A stretch of DNA of 64,000 bases from assembly GCA_017461235.1 (NCBI GenBank), contig JAFTYU010000030.1, forward strand, positions 40,863 to 104,862, given 5' to 3'. Of the stretch, positions 32,800 to 43,155 are shown one piece after another (position 1 is the first letter of the stretch; the number at the start of each line of letters is the position of its first letter). The notes under the pieces were generated by a model that was given only the letters and a program-made list of their open reading frames with translations, was not told the DNA's origin and did not search any database. This DNA comes from Clostridia bacterium (GTDB lineage: Bacteria > Bacillota > Clostridia > Oscillospirales > Acutalibacteraceae). The position numbers and the translations under genes were made by a program.

Positions 32800-35631
32800 A
32801 TGAAAGACAAATTAAAAAACAATCCCCTTATAAAAAAAGGCTTCGGAATAAGATACTGTCTGCTTGCGGCATTATGCACCGCCGCAATTATGACTGTTGT
32901 ATATTTCTGCTATGATTTAGCACCCTTCGGCGATGTTACAATACTGAGAATGGACCTTTACCATCAATACGGTCCCCTTTTCGCCGAGCTTTATGAAAGA
33001 GTAACTGATTTTGACAGCTTCCTTTATTCGTGGAATTCAGGTGGCGGAAGTTCTTTTCTGGGCAATTTTTACAACTATCTTTCTTCGCCCCTTGCTATAG
33101 TAATGGTTTTATTGGGTCATAAAAATATGCCCGAAGCCATTGCCGTTATGATTTTTCTTAAAGCGTGTCTTGCATCATTCGCGTTCTCATACTATCTTTC
33201 CAAGAAGCACAACACACAGACACCCCTTGTTTCTGCATTCGGTGTGCTTTACGCGTGCAGCGGGTATTTTATCGCTTATTACTGGAACGTAATGTGGTTG
33301 GATTCCTTCTACCTTTTCCCGCTTGTAATGCTGGGCATTGAAAAGCTCATAAACCAACGCAAAATGACTTTATACATCGTAGCCCTTGCCGTGACAATGT
33401 TCTCAAACTACTATATGGGATATATGGTCTGTATTTTTTCTGTTCTTTACTTCATATACAGCTTTTTCTCATCCCACAACGCTTCCGACACATATTTCGG
33501 AAGACTTGCCGTACGTAAAAAAGGAATCAAGGGCTTTTTAACCTGGGGTTATAATAACCTTCGCAACAACAGGCTTATTGACAGCGGCGTACGTTTTGCG
33601 TTTGCTTCCGTTGGTGCTGCCATGGTAACTTGTTTTTCATTACTTCCAGTCTTTTTTATTCTCAGAAGCTGTTCAGCAACATCTGGCACGTGGCCCCAGG
33701 AATTCAAAACCTACTTTTCAATTTTTGATTTCCTTGCCAATCACCTTGCCTACCTTGACCCTACAATAAGAAGCAGCGGCACAGATGTTTTACCCAATGT
33801 ATATTGCGGTATTCTCACGGTTATGCTGGTTCCCCTGTTCATTTTCTCAAAACGAATTTCACTTAAAGAAAAGATTTTCAGCATCGGCATACTCGGCATA
33901 ATGTTCGCAAGCTGCTATACAAACTACCTTAACTATATCTGGCACGGCTTCCATTTCCCCAACGATTTACCCTACCGTTTCTCATATATGTACTCCTTCC
34001 TTCTTCTCATATTCGCTTTCAGGGCGCTTATGAACATAAAGGAATACTCCACACGTCAGATTATCGGTGTTGGCACCGCAACGGTTTTCTTTGTGATTCT
34101 TGTTCAGGAAATCGGCTCGAAGAATTTCAGCGAAACAGGCGTATGGATTTGTATTGCATTCATCGGTATTTACTGTCTTGCTCTCGGAATACTCAAAAAT
34201 GATAAATATCCTGCAATAGCTGCAGCGGCTCTTGTACTGTGTTCTTCCTGTGCCGAATACACGGTAGCAAATACTAATAATTACAGTATGGATCAGACAA
34301 AAATAAGCTTTGTCGGTGACTACGATAATTTCCGCGAAATCAAAGCCGCAATAGATGAATACGAAGGCAATGACGATTACCGTATGGAGCTGACATCATT
34401 GAGAGCACGTATGGACCCCTGTTGGTATAATTACAACGGCGTTTCCACATTCTCATCAATGGCATACGAAAAAGTATCAAATATGCAATCACATCTCGGT
34501 ATGTTCAGTAACTATATAAACAGCTACACCTACCACAGACAGACACCCGTTTACAACGCATTTTTTGCTCTCGACTACGTTGTGGACAATATGACAGGCT
34601 CAAAAACACAGATGAACTCCGAGCTTTATAAAGAGATTGCGACTCTTGACAAATACACGGCATACGAAAACCGTTATCAACTCCCCATTGCATTCAGAGT
34701 TGATGAAGAAATCCTTCAATGGTCACACGATAACACCAATCCCTTTGAAGTGCAGAGCTCGCTTTTCGGTTCTGCTACGGGTATTCACACAGTTTATAAT
34801 GATATGGAAATGACTTCCGTTTCAGGTAACGGTGTTGAGTGTAACGACCTTACCTTCAGCGATATGGGTTATTATCCCTACAGCGTAACGGATACCGCAG
34901 GCGCTTCAGCTTCATTTGAATTGACCGTCAAGGAAAGCGGAAACGGCTATTTGTACCTTAAATCGAGTAATAATGACATTAAGAGCATTACCGTTTCACT
35001 CCCCGACGGCACTTCTGTTTCACAGAATATTGATACAAAGCCCCATATTCTTGATTTAGGTGCTCTCAAAGCAGGTGACACCGTGCAGATTTATGCCCCG
35101 TTTGCAGAAATCAAAGAAGGCTATCTCTACCTTTTTGGTGTCACTCTTGATTCCGAATCCTTCAAGGAAGGCTACAACAAGCTCAAAAAAGATTCACTCA
35201 ACGTGACAAAATTTGATGATACTATAATTGAAGGCAATATCAACGTATCCGAAGACGGTATTCTTTACACTTCGATAAATTACGATAAAGGCTGGTCAGT
35301 TTATATTGACGGTGAAAAAGTCGCTGAAGAGAACTTCTACGATATCGGTGACAACGCCCTTATCGGTGTTGCAATAGAAAAAGGCGAACACAACGTTACC
35401 TTTAAATACACTCCCCGCGGATTGTCTGTCGGTATTGTAATTTCCGTTGTTTCGCTTGTACTGCTTGTTGCACTTTACTTTATATCAAAATCAAAGGTAT
35501 TTATATTCAATCCGCCTCTTTACGTGGAAGAGGAAACTGTTGTTGAACCGTTAGATATAATTGATATAACCGAAGAAGCTGTTGAAGATATAACAGATAT
35601 TGACGAAAACCCAAGCTCTGAAAACGAATAA
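32800..35631 (+). CDS. YfhO-family membrane protein
   Basis: This 943-aa protein has about a dozen membrane segments in residues 20-490, a large extracellular region (about 500-860) and a final membrane segment before an acidic cytoplasmic tail. The N-terminal motif LRMDLYHQYGPLFAELYER and the GGGSSFLGNFYNYLSSPL stretch are typical of YfhO, a GT-C type fold. Bacillus and Listeria YfhO relatives glycosylate teichoic acids; the donor and acceptor here are unknown. The ATG at 32800 follows AAGGACGG. The YifB gene follows 13 nt downstream, so the two are probably cotranscribed. Confidence 0.88.
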   Translation: MKDKLKNNPLIKKGFGIRYCLLAALCTAAIMTVVYFCYDLAPFGDVTILRMDLYHQYGPLFAELYERVTDFDSFLYSWNSGGGSSFLGNFYNYLSSPLAIVMVLLGHKNMPEAIAVMIFLKACLASFAFSYYLSKKHNTQTPLVSAFGVLYACSGYFIAYYWNVMWLDSFYLFPLVMLGIEKLINQRKMTLYIVALAVTMFSNYYMGYMVCIFSVLYFIYSFFSSHNASDTYFGRLAVRKKGIKGFLTWGYNNLRNNRLIDSGVRFAFASVGAAMVTCFSLLPVFFILRSCSATSGTWPQEFKTYFSIFDFLANHLAYLDPTIRSSGTDVLPNVYCGILTVMLVPLFIFSKRISLKEKIFSIGILGIMFASCYTNYLNYIWHGFHFPNDLPYRFSYMYSFLLLIFAFRALMNIKEYSTRQIIGVGTATVFFVILVQEIGSKNFSETGVWICIAFIGIYCLALGILKNDKYPAIAAAALVLCSSCAEYTVANTNNYSMDQTKISFVGDYDNFREIKAAIDEYEGNDDYRMELTSLRARMDPCWYNYNGVSTFSSMAYEKVSNMQSHLGMFSNYINSYTYHRQTPVYNAFFALDYVVDNMTGSKTQMNSELYKEIATLDKYTAYENRYQLPIAFRVDEEILQWSHDNTNPFEVQSSLFGSATGIHTVYNDMEMTSVSGNGVECNDLTFSDMGYYPYSVTDTAGASASFELTVKESGNGYLYLKSSNNDIKSITVSLPDGTSVSQNIDTKPHILDLGALKAGDTVQIYAPFAEIKEGYLYLFGVTLDSESFKEGYNKLKKDSLNVTKFDDTIIEGNINVSEDGILYTSINYDKGWSVYIDGEKVAEENFYDIGDNALIGVAIEKGEHNVTFKYTPRGLSVGIVISVVSLVLLVALYFISKSKVFIFNPPLYVEEETVVEPLDIIDITEEAVEDITDIDENPSSENE

Positions 35632-35644
35632 TCGAGGGGATAAT

Positions 35645-37177
35645 ATGTTTTCAAATATTAAAAGTTTAGGTCTTCTTGGCCTTGAAAGCTATATGGTAGA
35701 TGTTGAGCTTAACATCTCGGGCGGCAAATACTCTCTTGAAGTTGTGGGACTGCCCGATACGGCGGTCAGTGAAGCGCGCGACAGAATAATTGCCGCCCTT
35801 CACAACTCGGGCTTTGAGATGCATATGTCATCACATTACACCTTTAATCTTGCTCCTGCTGACCGAAAAAAGGAAGGCTCTCTCTACGATTTGCCCATGG
35901 CGGTTGCGGTGCTTTCCGCCACTAAACAAATAAGCGGTGACTACAAAAACGCCGCTTTCATCGGTGAACTTTCCCTTTCGGGTGATATTAAAGCAGTCAA
36001 GGGCGTTTTGCCGATGGTTATGGCTGCAAGGGACAACGGACTTAAAGACATTTATATCCCCTTTGAAAACGCCGAAGAAGCCGCGATAATTGACGGAATA
36101 AACATATATGCCGTTAAAAGCCTGAAACAGCTGGTTGACCATATTAACGATTTTGATAAGCTTCAACCTGTTGAAATCAAGCCCTTTAAGCACTATGAAA
36201 TCCCCGATTATCTTCCCGATTTCAAAGACGTTAAGGGGCAGTACGAGGTCAAACGCGCTCTGGAGGTTGCCGCCGCAGGCGGACACAACGTTATGATGAT
36301 AGGGCCACCCGGCTCCGGTAAAAGTATGCTTGCAAAACGCATACCCACAATTCTCCCCGATATCACCGTGGACGAAGCTCTGGAAACCACAAAAATATAT
36401 TCCTTATCGGGCAGTCTTACAAAAGACAAGCCCCTGATAAATTACCGTCCCTTCCGCTCACCGCACCACACGGTATCACCCGTGGGACTTTCAGGCGGAG
36501 GAGCAATACCCAAGCCGGGTGAAATTTCGCTTGCTCACAACGGTGTTCTCTTTCTTGACGAACTACCTGAGTTCTCGCGCAATACTATGGAGGTTTTGCG
36601 CCAGCCCGTTGAAAACGGTACTATAACAATATCACGTGCGTCCTGTGCATTAACCTATCCTTGTTCGGTAATGCTTATTTGTGCCATGAACCCTTGCCCT
36701 TGCGGTTATTACGGTCATCCCACAAGGAGCTGCTCCTGCCCTAACGGTGCACCCGCGCGTTATTTATCAAAAGTATCGGGTCCCTTGCTCGACAGGCTCG
36801 ATATACATATTGAAGTTCCCCCTGTTGACTATGCTCAGCTATCAGAAAGCGAATCAGGAGAACCTTCCGCCGCTATAAGGGAAAGAGTCAACGCCGCACG
36901 AAAAATTCAGTTAGAACGTTTTAAAGGCACGGGTATTTCCTGCAATGCTAAAATGACGTCAGCCCTGACACGTAAATACTGTGTTCTGACTCCCGATGCA
37001 GCAAAAATCCTTGAACAATCCTTTGAAAGACTTGGTTTATCCGCAAGAGCATATGACAAAATATTAAAAATTGCCCGTACTGTTGCCGACCTTGATAATT
37101 CGGTCAGCATAGAAACCCGACATATCCTTGAAGCCATACAGTACAGAGCACTCGACAGAAAATTCTGGAAGGCGTAA
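35645..37177 (+). CDS. YifB/ComM-family Mg-chelatase-like ATPase
   Basis: This 510-aa protein has an N-terminal ChlI-like domain (residues about 20-140), an AAA+ core with Walker A GPPGSGKSMLAKRIP and Walker B GVLFLDELPEF, and a C-terminal Mg-chelatase domain. The four-cysteine segment CAMNPCPCGYYGHPTRSCSC is characteristic. ComM relatives act as a branch-migration helicase in natural transformation. The ATG at 35645 follows GAGGGG. It sits 3 nt before the potassium transporter gene. Confidence 0.93.
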   Translation: MFSNIKSLGLLGLESYMVDVELNISGGKYSLEVVGLPDTAVSEARDRIIAALHNSGFEMHMSSHYTFNLAPADRKKEGSLYDLPMAVAVLSATKQISGDYKNAAFIGELSLSGDIKAVKGVLPMVMAARDNGLKDIYIPFENAEEAAIIDGINIYAVKSLKQLVDHINDFDKLQPVEIKPFKHYEIPDYLPDFKDVKGQYEVKRALEVAAAGGHNVMMIGPPGSGKSMLAKRIPTILPDITVDEALETTKIYSLSGSLTKDKPLINYRPFRSPHHTVSPVGLSGGGAIPKPGEISLAHNGVLFLDELPEFSRNTMEVLRQPVENGTITISRASCALTYPCSVMLICAMNPCPCGYYGHPTRSCSCPNGAPARYLSKVSGPLLDRLDIHIEVPPVDYAQLSESESGEPSAAIRERVNAARKIQLERFKGTGISCNAKMTSALTRKYCVLTPDAAKILEQSFERLGLSARAYDKILKIARTVADLDNSVSIETRHILEAIQYRALDRKFWKA

Positions 37178-37180
37178 AAA

Positions 37181-38521
37181 ATGCGAAAGCTACTGAAAAA
37201 ATTAACTTATACACAGATAATTGTCTTAAGCTTTTTACTTATGATTCTTATCGGAGCTACTCTTTTGTGCCTGCCTGTTTCATCAGCAGACGGCACTTTT
37301 ACAAAACCCGTAGATGCCCTGTTCACCGCTACGAGCGCCACCTGCGTTACAGGTCTTATTGTTTTTGACACCTTTACTCACTGGTCCTTGTTCGGTCAGA
37401 TTGTTATAATAACGTTGATACAGATTGGTGGTTTAGGCTTTCTTGCTTACATCTCTATGTTCTCCGTTTTTTTGAAGAAAAAAATCGGTGTATATGAACG
37501 ACGATTATTAATGCAGGCACAGGGCGGACTTAAGTTGAGCGGTGCAGTCTCAATGTTAAAAAGAATCGTAAAAGGTACTTTTTTGTTTGAGGGACTGGGT
37601 GCGATTATACTCGCCTTCAGATTCTGCCCCAAAATGGGATTGGGTGAAGGTATTTATAATGCAATTTTTCATTCTGTTTCCGCCTTTTGCAACGCAGGTT
37701 TTGACCTGATGGGAAAATATGAAACCTTTTCGTCCTTGTCAACCTTCTCAAAGGATCCTGTTGTTCTCATAACAATAATGGCACTTATAGTTACGGGCGG
37801 TATCGGTTTTCTGGTATGGACAGATATTGTCACTCTCAGAACTAAAATTAAAAAATATTCTTTGCATACAAAGATTGCTCTGACCACCACAATTTTTCTT
37901 TTAATATCATCAGGTATTTTCTTCTTTATTCTTGAATACAACGGTGTTTTAAAAGACTTTTTGTTAACGGACAAAATAACGAACGCCGCTTTTCTGGCAG
38001 TTTCACCAAGAACCGCAGGGTTCAACACCGTTGAATTAGCCGCACTAAAGCCCGGTAGTGAGGTTGTTACGGATTTGCTTATGCTTATCGGCGGAAGCCC
38101 CGGCTCTACCGCTGGCGGACTTAAAACAACCACTTTTGCGGTAATTATCCTATCAACAATTGCCGCGGCACGCCATGATACACATCCGCAGATATTCAAA
38201 CGCAGACTTCCCGACGATGCATTAAAACAGGCAACAGCAATTTTTTCAATATATGTTTTCGTTTCTCTGGTCGCTATTGTCATCATCTGCACAATTGAAA
38301 AATGTGATGTTACCACGGCGGCATTTGAAGTAATATCCGCAATAGGTACGGTAGGTGCAACAAAAGGTCTTACGCCTACCCTGACGATTGCTTCAAAGCT
38401 CATTATTGCAGGGCTTATGTTCGGCGGTCGAGTCGGCGGTCTTTCTCTTGTTCTGTCACTTGCAGAAAAGAGAGAGAACGTACCGTTAGACAGACCTTCC
38501 GAAAAAATATTGATTGGTTAG
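37181..38521 (+). CDS. Trk/Ktr potassium uptake membrane subunit (TrkH/KtrB)
   Basis: This 446-aa transporter contains four repeats of a potassium-channel-like MPM unit. Selectivity-filter sequences are visible: TATSATCVTGL, VSAFCNAGFDL, VSPRTAGFNTV and ISAIGTVGATKG. It forms a dimer gated by the TrkA/KtrA protein encoded next. The short gap of 3 nt to the upstream ATPase and 9 nt to the downstream regulator suggests a shared transcript. Confidence 0.93.
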   Translation: MRKLLKKLTYTQIIVLSFLLMILIGATLLCLPVSSADGTFTKPVDALFTATSATCVTGLIVFDTFTHWSLFGQIVIITLIQIGGLGFLAYISMFSVFLKKKIGVYERRLLMQAQGGLKLSGAVSMLKRIVKGTFLFEGLGAIILAFRFCPKMGLGEGIYNAIFHSVSAFCNAGFDLMGKYETFSSLSTFSKDPVVLITIMALIVTGGIGFLVWTDIVTLRTKIKKYSLHTKIALTTTIFLLISSGIFFFILEYNGVLKDFLLTDKITNAAFLAVSPRTAGFNTVELAALKPGSEVVTDLLMLIGGSPGSTAGGLKTTTFAVIILSTIAAARHDTHPQIFKRRLPDDALKQATAIFSIYVFVSLVAIVIICTIEKCDVTTAAFEVISAIGTVGATKGLTPTLTIASKLIIAGLMFGGRVGGLSLVLSLAEKRENVPLDRPSEKILIG

Positions 38522-38530
38522 GTGTTTTAT

Positions 38531-39181
38531 ATGAAATCTTTTCTCATTATCGGTGCAGGCCGTTTCGGCAAGCATCTTTCCGAAAAACTTATAGATTTAG
38601 GCAATGATGTTGTTGCTGTTGACAAAAATGCGGAAAAAATCGAACAGCTCAACAACATTCTTACAGATTCTTTCGTAGGCGACTGCAGGAATGAAGCGGT
38701 TTTAAAAGCATTGGGTATCAACAATTTTGATGTTTGCTTCGTCTGCACCGCAGAAGACTTTCAATCATCCTTGGAAATAACATCAATGCTGAAAGAACTG
38801 GGCGCAAAATACGTTGTTTCTACGGCAAAACGCGACAGACAAGCAGATTTATTGAAAAAAATCGGTGCAGATGATGTAATCTATCCTGAAAAACAAATTG
38901 CACAAAAAACCGGTATCAGATACAACGCAAAAAACATTGTGGATTTGATACAGATTTCCGATGAATACGCAATTTATGAAATCCCCGTGTCTGATGCGTG
39001 GCTCAACAAAACCATTGTCGATGTAAACGTACGCAAAAACTACAAGGTAAACATTATCGCAATCAAAAACGGAGAGAGCATAAATGCCGCTCCGCTCCCC
39101 GACTATGTTTTCAAGCCCCGCGATCATATTATGGTAATCGGAAAACAACACGACGTTTTTAAATTGACTGATAAAAATTAA
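38531..39181 (+). CDS. Trk/Ktr potassium uptake regulatory subunit (TrkA/KtrA)
   Basis: This 216-aa cytoplasmic protein has an N-terminal RCK Rossmann domain with FLIIGAGRFGKHLSEKL and an acidic end of strand 2 (VVAVDKN). A C-terminal RCK_C domain (about residues 135-215) follows. It binds nucleotides and gates the transporter. The ATG at 38531 follows TAGGTG with a 6-nt spacer; a GTG at 38522 is less likely. Confidence 0.93.
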   Translation: MKSFLIIGAGRFGKHLSEKLIDLGNDVVAVDKNAEKIEQLNNILTDSFVGDCRNEAVLKALGINNFDVCFVCTAEDFQSSLEITSMLKELGAKYVVSTAKRDRQADLLKKIGADDVIYPEKQIAQKTGIRYNAKNIVDLIQISDEYAIYEIPVSDAWLNKTIVDVNVRKNYKVNIIAIKNGESINAAPLPDYVFKPRDHIMVIGKQHDVFKLTDKN

Positions 39182-39225
39182 ATAACTGTATTAATCCCCA
39201 AAAGTACTGACGGAGATGTGAAAAA

Positions 39226-40203
39226 ATGTTTATTAGCTTTATCGTTCCGGTTTACAACACCGAAAAATACATAGCTCAATGCCTTGACTCGTTACTCACA
39301 CAGGATATTTCAAAAAATGAATATGAAATTATCTGTGTAAATGACGGCTCAACAGACGGAAGTCTTGACGTTTTGCACGGTTATGAAAAAAACTATAATA
39401 ATGTACATATAATAACCCAGCCTAATTCCGGTGTATGTGTAGCGCGTAACACAGGTATAAAGGCGGCAACAGGTGACTATATATGGTTTATTGATGCAGA
39501 TGACCTGATTGCAGAAAACTGTCTTAATGCTCTCAAAAACTCCTTTGCAGATAAAGCTTATGACAGAATTGTAATCGGCAACTATTCTTTTACAGACAAT
39601 AGCGAATTGAATACCGAAAAAATGGAAAAAAACACCGCCTGGAGAGACAGTGTTGTATGGCTCAATATTTTAAAAAGACAATTCCTGATTGACAATAATT
39701 TAATGTTTTATCCGGGGTTGGTTTTTGGTGAAGATGCTTTGTATATGTTTGAGATTTTCCTTAACAAGCCAAACACCTTTGAGTACGAGCTCCTGTTATA
39801 TTATCACAGAATCGTAATCGGTTCTGCTTCAAATAGCAAAAGTGACACATTTAAGGTTTCACGCGTTAACTCCACCTTGCAGGAAGCGAAAATCGTCAAA
39901 AAATACTACGAACAGGAAAATTGCCCCTATCCTACGGAAACAGCAAACCGACTTATGATTTTCTTATGGGGCGGGTTGGATGCCGTAGCACAAATGCCGA
40001 AAAAACAAGCAAAAAACTATTTAAAGGATTTAAAGGCTTGCGGCTTGTATCCTTACAAAACACCTGCCGATTGCACCGTAACAAAATCCTGTCAACTCAA
40101 CCGCAATGATTTTGTCGGCAAGGCTTTTGATTATGTTTACACTCATATGCATCGTCCGTGGGGCTTTCACTGTATGCGTATTTTAAGAAAGAAAATAAAA
40201 TAA
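39226..40203 (+). CDS. Family 2 glycosyltransferase
   Basis: This 325-aa GT-A fold enzyme begins SFIVPVYNTEKYIAQCLDSLL, with NDGSTDGS and the metal-binding WFIDADD. These motifs mark GT2 transferases that build cell-surface polysaccharides. No membrane segment is present. The ribosome binding site is GGAG. The gene is followed by a bidirectional terminator. Donor and acceptor sugars cannot be inferred. Confidence 0.9.
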   Translation: MFISFIVPVYNTEKYIAQCLDSLLTQDISKNEYEIICVNDGSTDGSLDVLHGYEKNYNNVHIITQPNSGVCVARNTGIKAATGDYIWFIDADDLIAENCLNALKNSFADKAYDRIVIGNYSFTDNSELNTEKMEKNTAWRDSVVWLNILKRQFLIDNNLMFYPGLVFGEDALYMFEIFLNKPNTFEYELLLYYHRIVIGSASNSKSDTFKVSRVNSTLQEAKIVKKYYEQENCPYPTETANRLMIFLWGGLDAVAQMPKKQAKNYLKDLKACGLYPYKTPADCTVTKSCQLNRNDFVGKAFDYVYTHMHRPWGFHCMRILRKKIK

Positions 40204-40219
40204 AAGCTTTAAATTACAA

Positions 40220-40257
40220 AAGGGGTTCTTACAGGCATCATCCTGCAAGAACCCCTT
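40220..40257. terminator. Bidirectional terminator
   Basis: AAGGGGTTCTT (40220-40230) pairs with AAGAACCCCTT (40247-40257). An inner ACAGG/CCTG pairing extends the hairpin between convergent genes. Confidence 0.85.
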
Positions 40258-40298
40258 GAATTTATATTTTGGTATGCGCTTCTTTATACTTCTTGTTA

Positions 40299-40940
40299 TC
40301 AGCAGCCGAAAAATTCTTCTTCAAGCATTGCACAGATACAGTGATAAACCGGCAACGTATATTCCTGAATTTCAAAAGTTTTGTCAGAAGGAAGCTTTAT
40401 TGTACAATCTGCTGTTCCTGAAAGCCTGCCGCCGTCTGCACCGGTTACGGCAATACACTTACCGCCGAGAGCCTTTGCGGTGACAGCCCCGTTCAAAACA
40501 TTGGCTGAGTTCCCCGAGGTACTCAAGGCAATCAGCGTATCAACAGGCTTCATATACGTATAAATCTGTTGTGCAAACACAAGCTCGGGGGCGCAATCAT
40601 TGAGAAAAGCCGTCATAAGACCTGATTGACTCACGAGAGATATTGCAGGCAAGCCCTTTTGCAGACCCTTTGCGATATTTTCACCGTTTTCATATTCAGA
40701 AAAAGCTGAAATATCTTTACTATCGAGTTTTCGCTCCAGAAGAAAACCCTTCATAAGCTCGCCGACTATATGTTCACTGTCCGCGGCACTTCCGCCATTA
40801 CCGCAAACGAGAACCTTACCGTGGTTTTTATACGTATTTTCCAGCAGTAAATATGCATCGTTGATGCTCTCTTTTACTGAATCCAACATGGGGTATCGGT
40901 TAATTAAAGCTTCGAGTATTTTATATGTACTTTCTTTCAT
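40299..40940 (-). CDS. SIS-domain phosphosugar isomerase (GmhA-like)
   Basis: This 213-aa protein has the SIS-domain signature LVCGNGGSAADSEHIVGEL of sedoheptulose-7-phosphate isomerase GmhA, and LIALSTSGNSANVLNGAVTAKALG. Family members convert sedoheptulose 7-phosphate to heptose phosphate, or related sugars. It starts 10 nt after the end of a ROK kinase gene, so the two probably work on the same sugar. No heptose adenylyl- or guanylyl-transferase was seen in the window, so the product is uncertain. Confidence 0.85.
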   Translation of the reverse strand: MKESTYKILEALINRYPMLDSVKESINDAYLLLENTYKNHGKVLVCGNGGSAADSEHIVGELMKGFLLERKLDSKDISAFSEYENGENIAKGLQKGLPAISLVSQSGLMTAFLNDCAPELVFAQQIYTYMKPVDTLIALSTSGNSANVLNGAVTAKALGGKCIAVTGADGGRLSGTADCTIKLPSDKTFEIQEYTLPVYHCICAMLEEEFFGC

Positions 40941-40950
40941 CTTTTTCTCC

Positions 40951-41922
40951 TCAGAACAAAACGCCTAACGCGGCATAATCACCTATATTGTCACCCAATG
41001 CAGCAGGAAGAATTTTACAGACTTCCCGATTACACGTAAGCGCTTCACGTTTTATCACATCTTCAATTACAGGCATAAAGAACTCTTTATTGCGCTCAAA
41101 AATGCTGCCTATGATAATTGCCTGCGGGTTAAGAATATCAATTAAAATCGCCAGACCTCTGCCGAGATATTCAGCGCATTTTTCATATATTTCACAAGCC
41201 ATAGCGTCGCCTTTATGCATAGCATCGGCGACGCTTTTTGCATCAAGCCTTCCGATATCATCGTCATTTTCCAAAAGAATACTTTTTTTGCCGTTTTTTA
41301 AATATTCTTCGGCTGTGATTCGCGCAAGATTCCTGATACCGCCACCTGAACAAAAGCCTTCAAAGGAACCGCGTTTTCCGTATCCTGCAGGACCGTCCTC
41401 CGCAAGGCGGATATGACCTACTTCACCTGCACCGTCGTTGGTGCCACTGTAGAGCCTGCCGTCAAGTATAAGACCTGCCCCCATACCCGTGCCGAAGGTG
41501 AGAAAAACCATATTATCGTAGCCCCTGCCTGCACCAAAACGCCACTCAGCCACGGCGCAAGCGTTAGCATCATTATGAAGAACACACTTCACGCCGAATT
41601 CCCGGGATAAGATATCAACTATGGGCACATTATCCCAGTCGGGAAGATTGGGCGGACAATGTATAGTTCCCGTTTTGCTGTTCAAAGGACCACCGCAGCT
41701 GATACCGATGCCTATAAGCTCGCTTTTATCAATTCCGTTTCTGCCGATAAGCTCATAACATTTTTCAATAATCTCGGCTACAACGGCTTGCCATCCCCTG
41801 CTTACGTTCGTAGGAAATTTGATTTTATCTTTTATAAAACCGTCAATATTTTCGGAAAGCTCACCCTTGCCGAGAATTACGGCGCACTTTGTGCCGCCGA
41901 TATCCACACCTAAAGAATACAT
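40951..41922 (-). CDS. ROK-family sugar kinase
   Basis: This 323-aa kinase has the phosphate loop LGVDIGGTKCAVILG, the catalytic stretch VLHNDANACAVAEW and TFGTGMGAGLI. The usual ROK zinc motif (CxCGxxGCxE) reads GYGKRGSFEGF, so its cysteines are missing while the Glu is kept. The substrate is probably a hexose or N-acylhexosamine. The ATG at 41922 follows GGAGCGG. It is coupled to the SIS isomerase gene downstream. Confidence 0.87.
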   Translation of the reverse strand: MYSLGVDIGGTKCAVILGKGELSENIDGFIKDKIKFPTNVSRGWQAVVAEIIEKCYELIGRNGIDKSELIGIGISCGGPLNSKTGTIHCPPNLPDWDNVPIVDILSREFGVKCVLHNDANACAVAEWRFGAGRGYDNMVFLTFGTGMGAGLILDGRLYSGTNDGAGEVGHIRLAEDGPAGYGKRGSFEGFCSGGGIRNLARITAEEYLKNGKKSILLENDDDIGRLDAKSVADAMHKGDAMACEIYEKCAEYLGRGLAILIDILNPQAIIIGSIFERNKEFFMPVIEDVIKREALTCNREVCKILPAALGDNIGDYAALGVLF

Positions 41923-41985
41923 AAAAACCGCTCCAAGAAATACTATAGGTTCATAATAACAAAAAGCCGTCACTTATACAAGAAT

Positions 41986-43155
41986 TTATTTCTTTTTACT
42001 GTGAAAAGTTTCTTCACCTATTCTTCGTATGGTAACGTTTACGGTAATGCTTGTCACCGCGTTTTTAAAGGCATTTTCCCAATCATTTTTGAGAAGCTCA
42101 TATTCTTTTGTATTCATCAGCATTAACCTTCTGCCGTATCTTACAGCATCACCACCGTGCTCGCTCTGTAAAACCACAATTGCATTTTCTGCCTTTTTGG
42201 CAACAGCGGCGCCTGCGGCACTTTTAATTATTTCCATAAAATCATCATCGGTACTGAAATACTGCGCACCGCCGACTTCTTCAAGATCGCAGGAAATATC
42301 AACCGTCAATTTATAGTGCAGAACACCGTTTTCTTTTGATATTTTGTAATGAGTTTTACCCTTAACTATAACAAACGTTGCTTTATTTCCGTTTGGAAGG
42401 TCAGCACTCAGAAAGCCTTCGTTTATTTCATTACGCAAAAACGCAAGACCTTCCGCGTCACCTGATGCAAGATACATCGTAAAGGTTTCATCCTTGTCAA
42501 AAAGCGCACATCCGTCAATAACAAAATCCTGATTTTCACCGTTTTCCTGAACCTTTACCGCAGGCAGGCAAACGAAAGACGTATCATCCTTCATAGCATT
42601 GACTGCATCGATTATGCGCACTCTCGGCACAAGTGATTGGCGGTAGCTTTCTTCCAGCATTTTTTCAAGAATTTTACTTTTTACCGTATCATTCAAAAGT
42701 CTGGCACGAATCACGTCTTCTGCCTTTCCTCCTTTTGCAATACAAAGCAATTGCGATGCTCTTGAATCATAATTCCGTTGAAAAAAATCAAGTATATCCG
42801 CTAAGTTTTTCTGTGCCGTGGTTTCACCGATAACAATAACTCTATTTTGCGCATAAAACGGCTTATTACCGCTTTTTGTAGTCAGTTGCATCAACGCTGC
42901 CGCTACGGATTCCCCTGTGGCGGTATATATTTTTGTTTTATTTTCAGCCGATGAATCACCACTTGGCGAACCGCTTTGCTCATTGTTGAGTATCTCAACT
43001 GTCACTTTGAACCCTTTACTGTTGATATCAATACCTATACCCTGAATTATCATCAGGTCAGAAAGCTCTGTTCCTGCCTTCTCACAGGAAGCAAAGCTGC
43101 ACATCAGCAATGCACACATAACAATCAGGCTAATTGTTCTCAAAATTTTCTTCAT
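41986..43155 (-). CDS. Spore germination lipoprotein, Ger(x)C family
   Basis: This 389-aa lipoprotein has a signal peptide with lipobox FASC (near residue 24). The GerC fold follows, with ELSDLMIIQGIGIDI near the start and MKDDTSFVCLPAVKV. It is the C subunit of a GerA-type germinant receptor on the inner spore membrane. The start overlaps the end of the B-subunit gene by 26 nt. It is the last gene of the A-B-C operon. Confidence 0.93.
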   Translation of the reverse strand: MKKILRTISLIVMCALLMCSFASCEKAGTELSDLMIIQGIGIDINSKGFKVTVEILNNEQSGSPSGDSSAENKTKIYTATGESVAAALMQLTTKSGNKPFYAQNRVIVIGETTAQKNLADILDFFQRNYDSRASQLLCIAKGGKAEDVIRARLLNDTVKSKILEKMLEESYRQSLVPRVRIIDAVNAMKDDTSFVCLPAVKVQENGENQDFVIDGCALFDKDETFTMYLASGDAEGLAFLRNEINEGFLSADLPNGNKATFVIVKGKTHYKISKENGVLHYKLTVDISCDLEEVGGAQYFSTDDDFMEIIKSAAGAAVAKKAENAIVVLQSEHGGDAVRYGRRLMLMNTKEYELLKNDWENAFKNAVTSITVNVTIRRIGEETFHSKKK

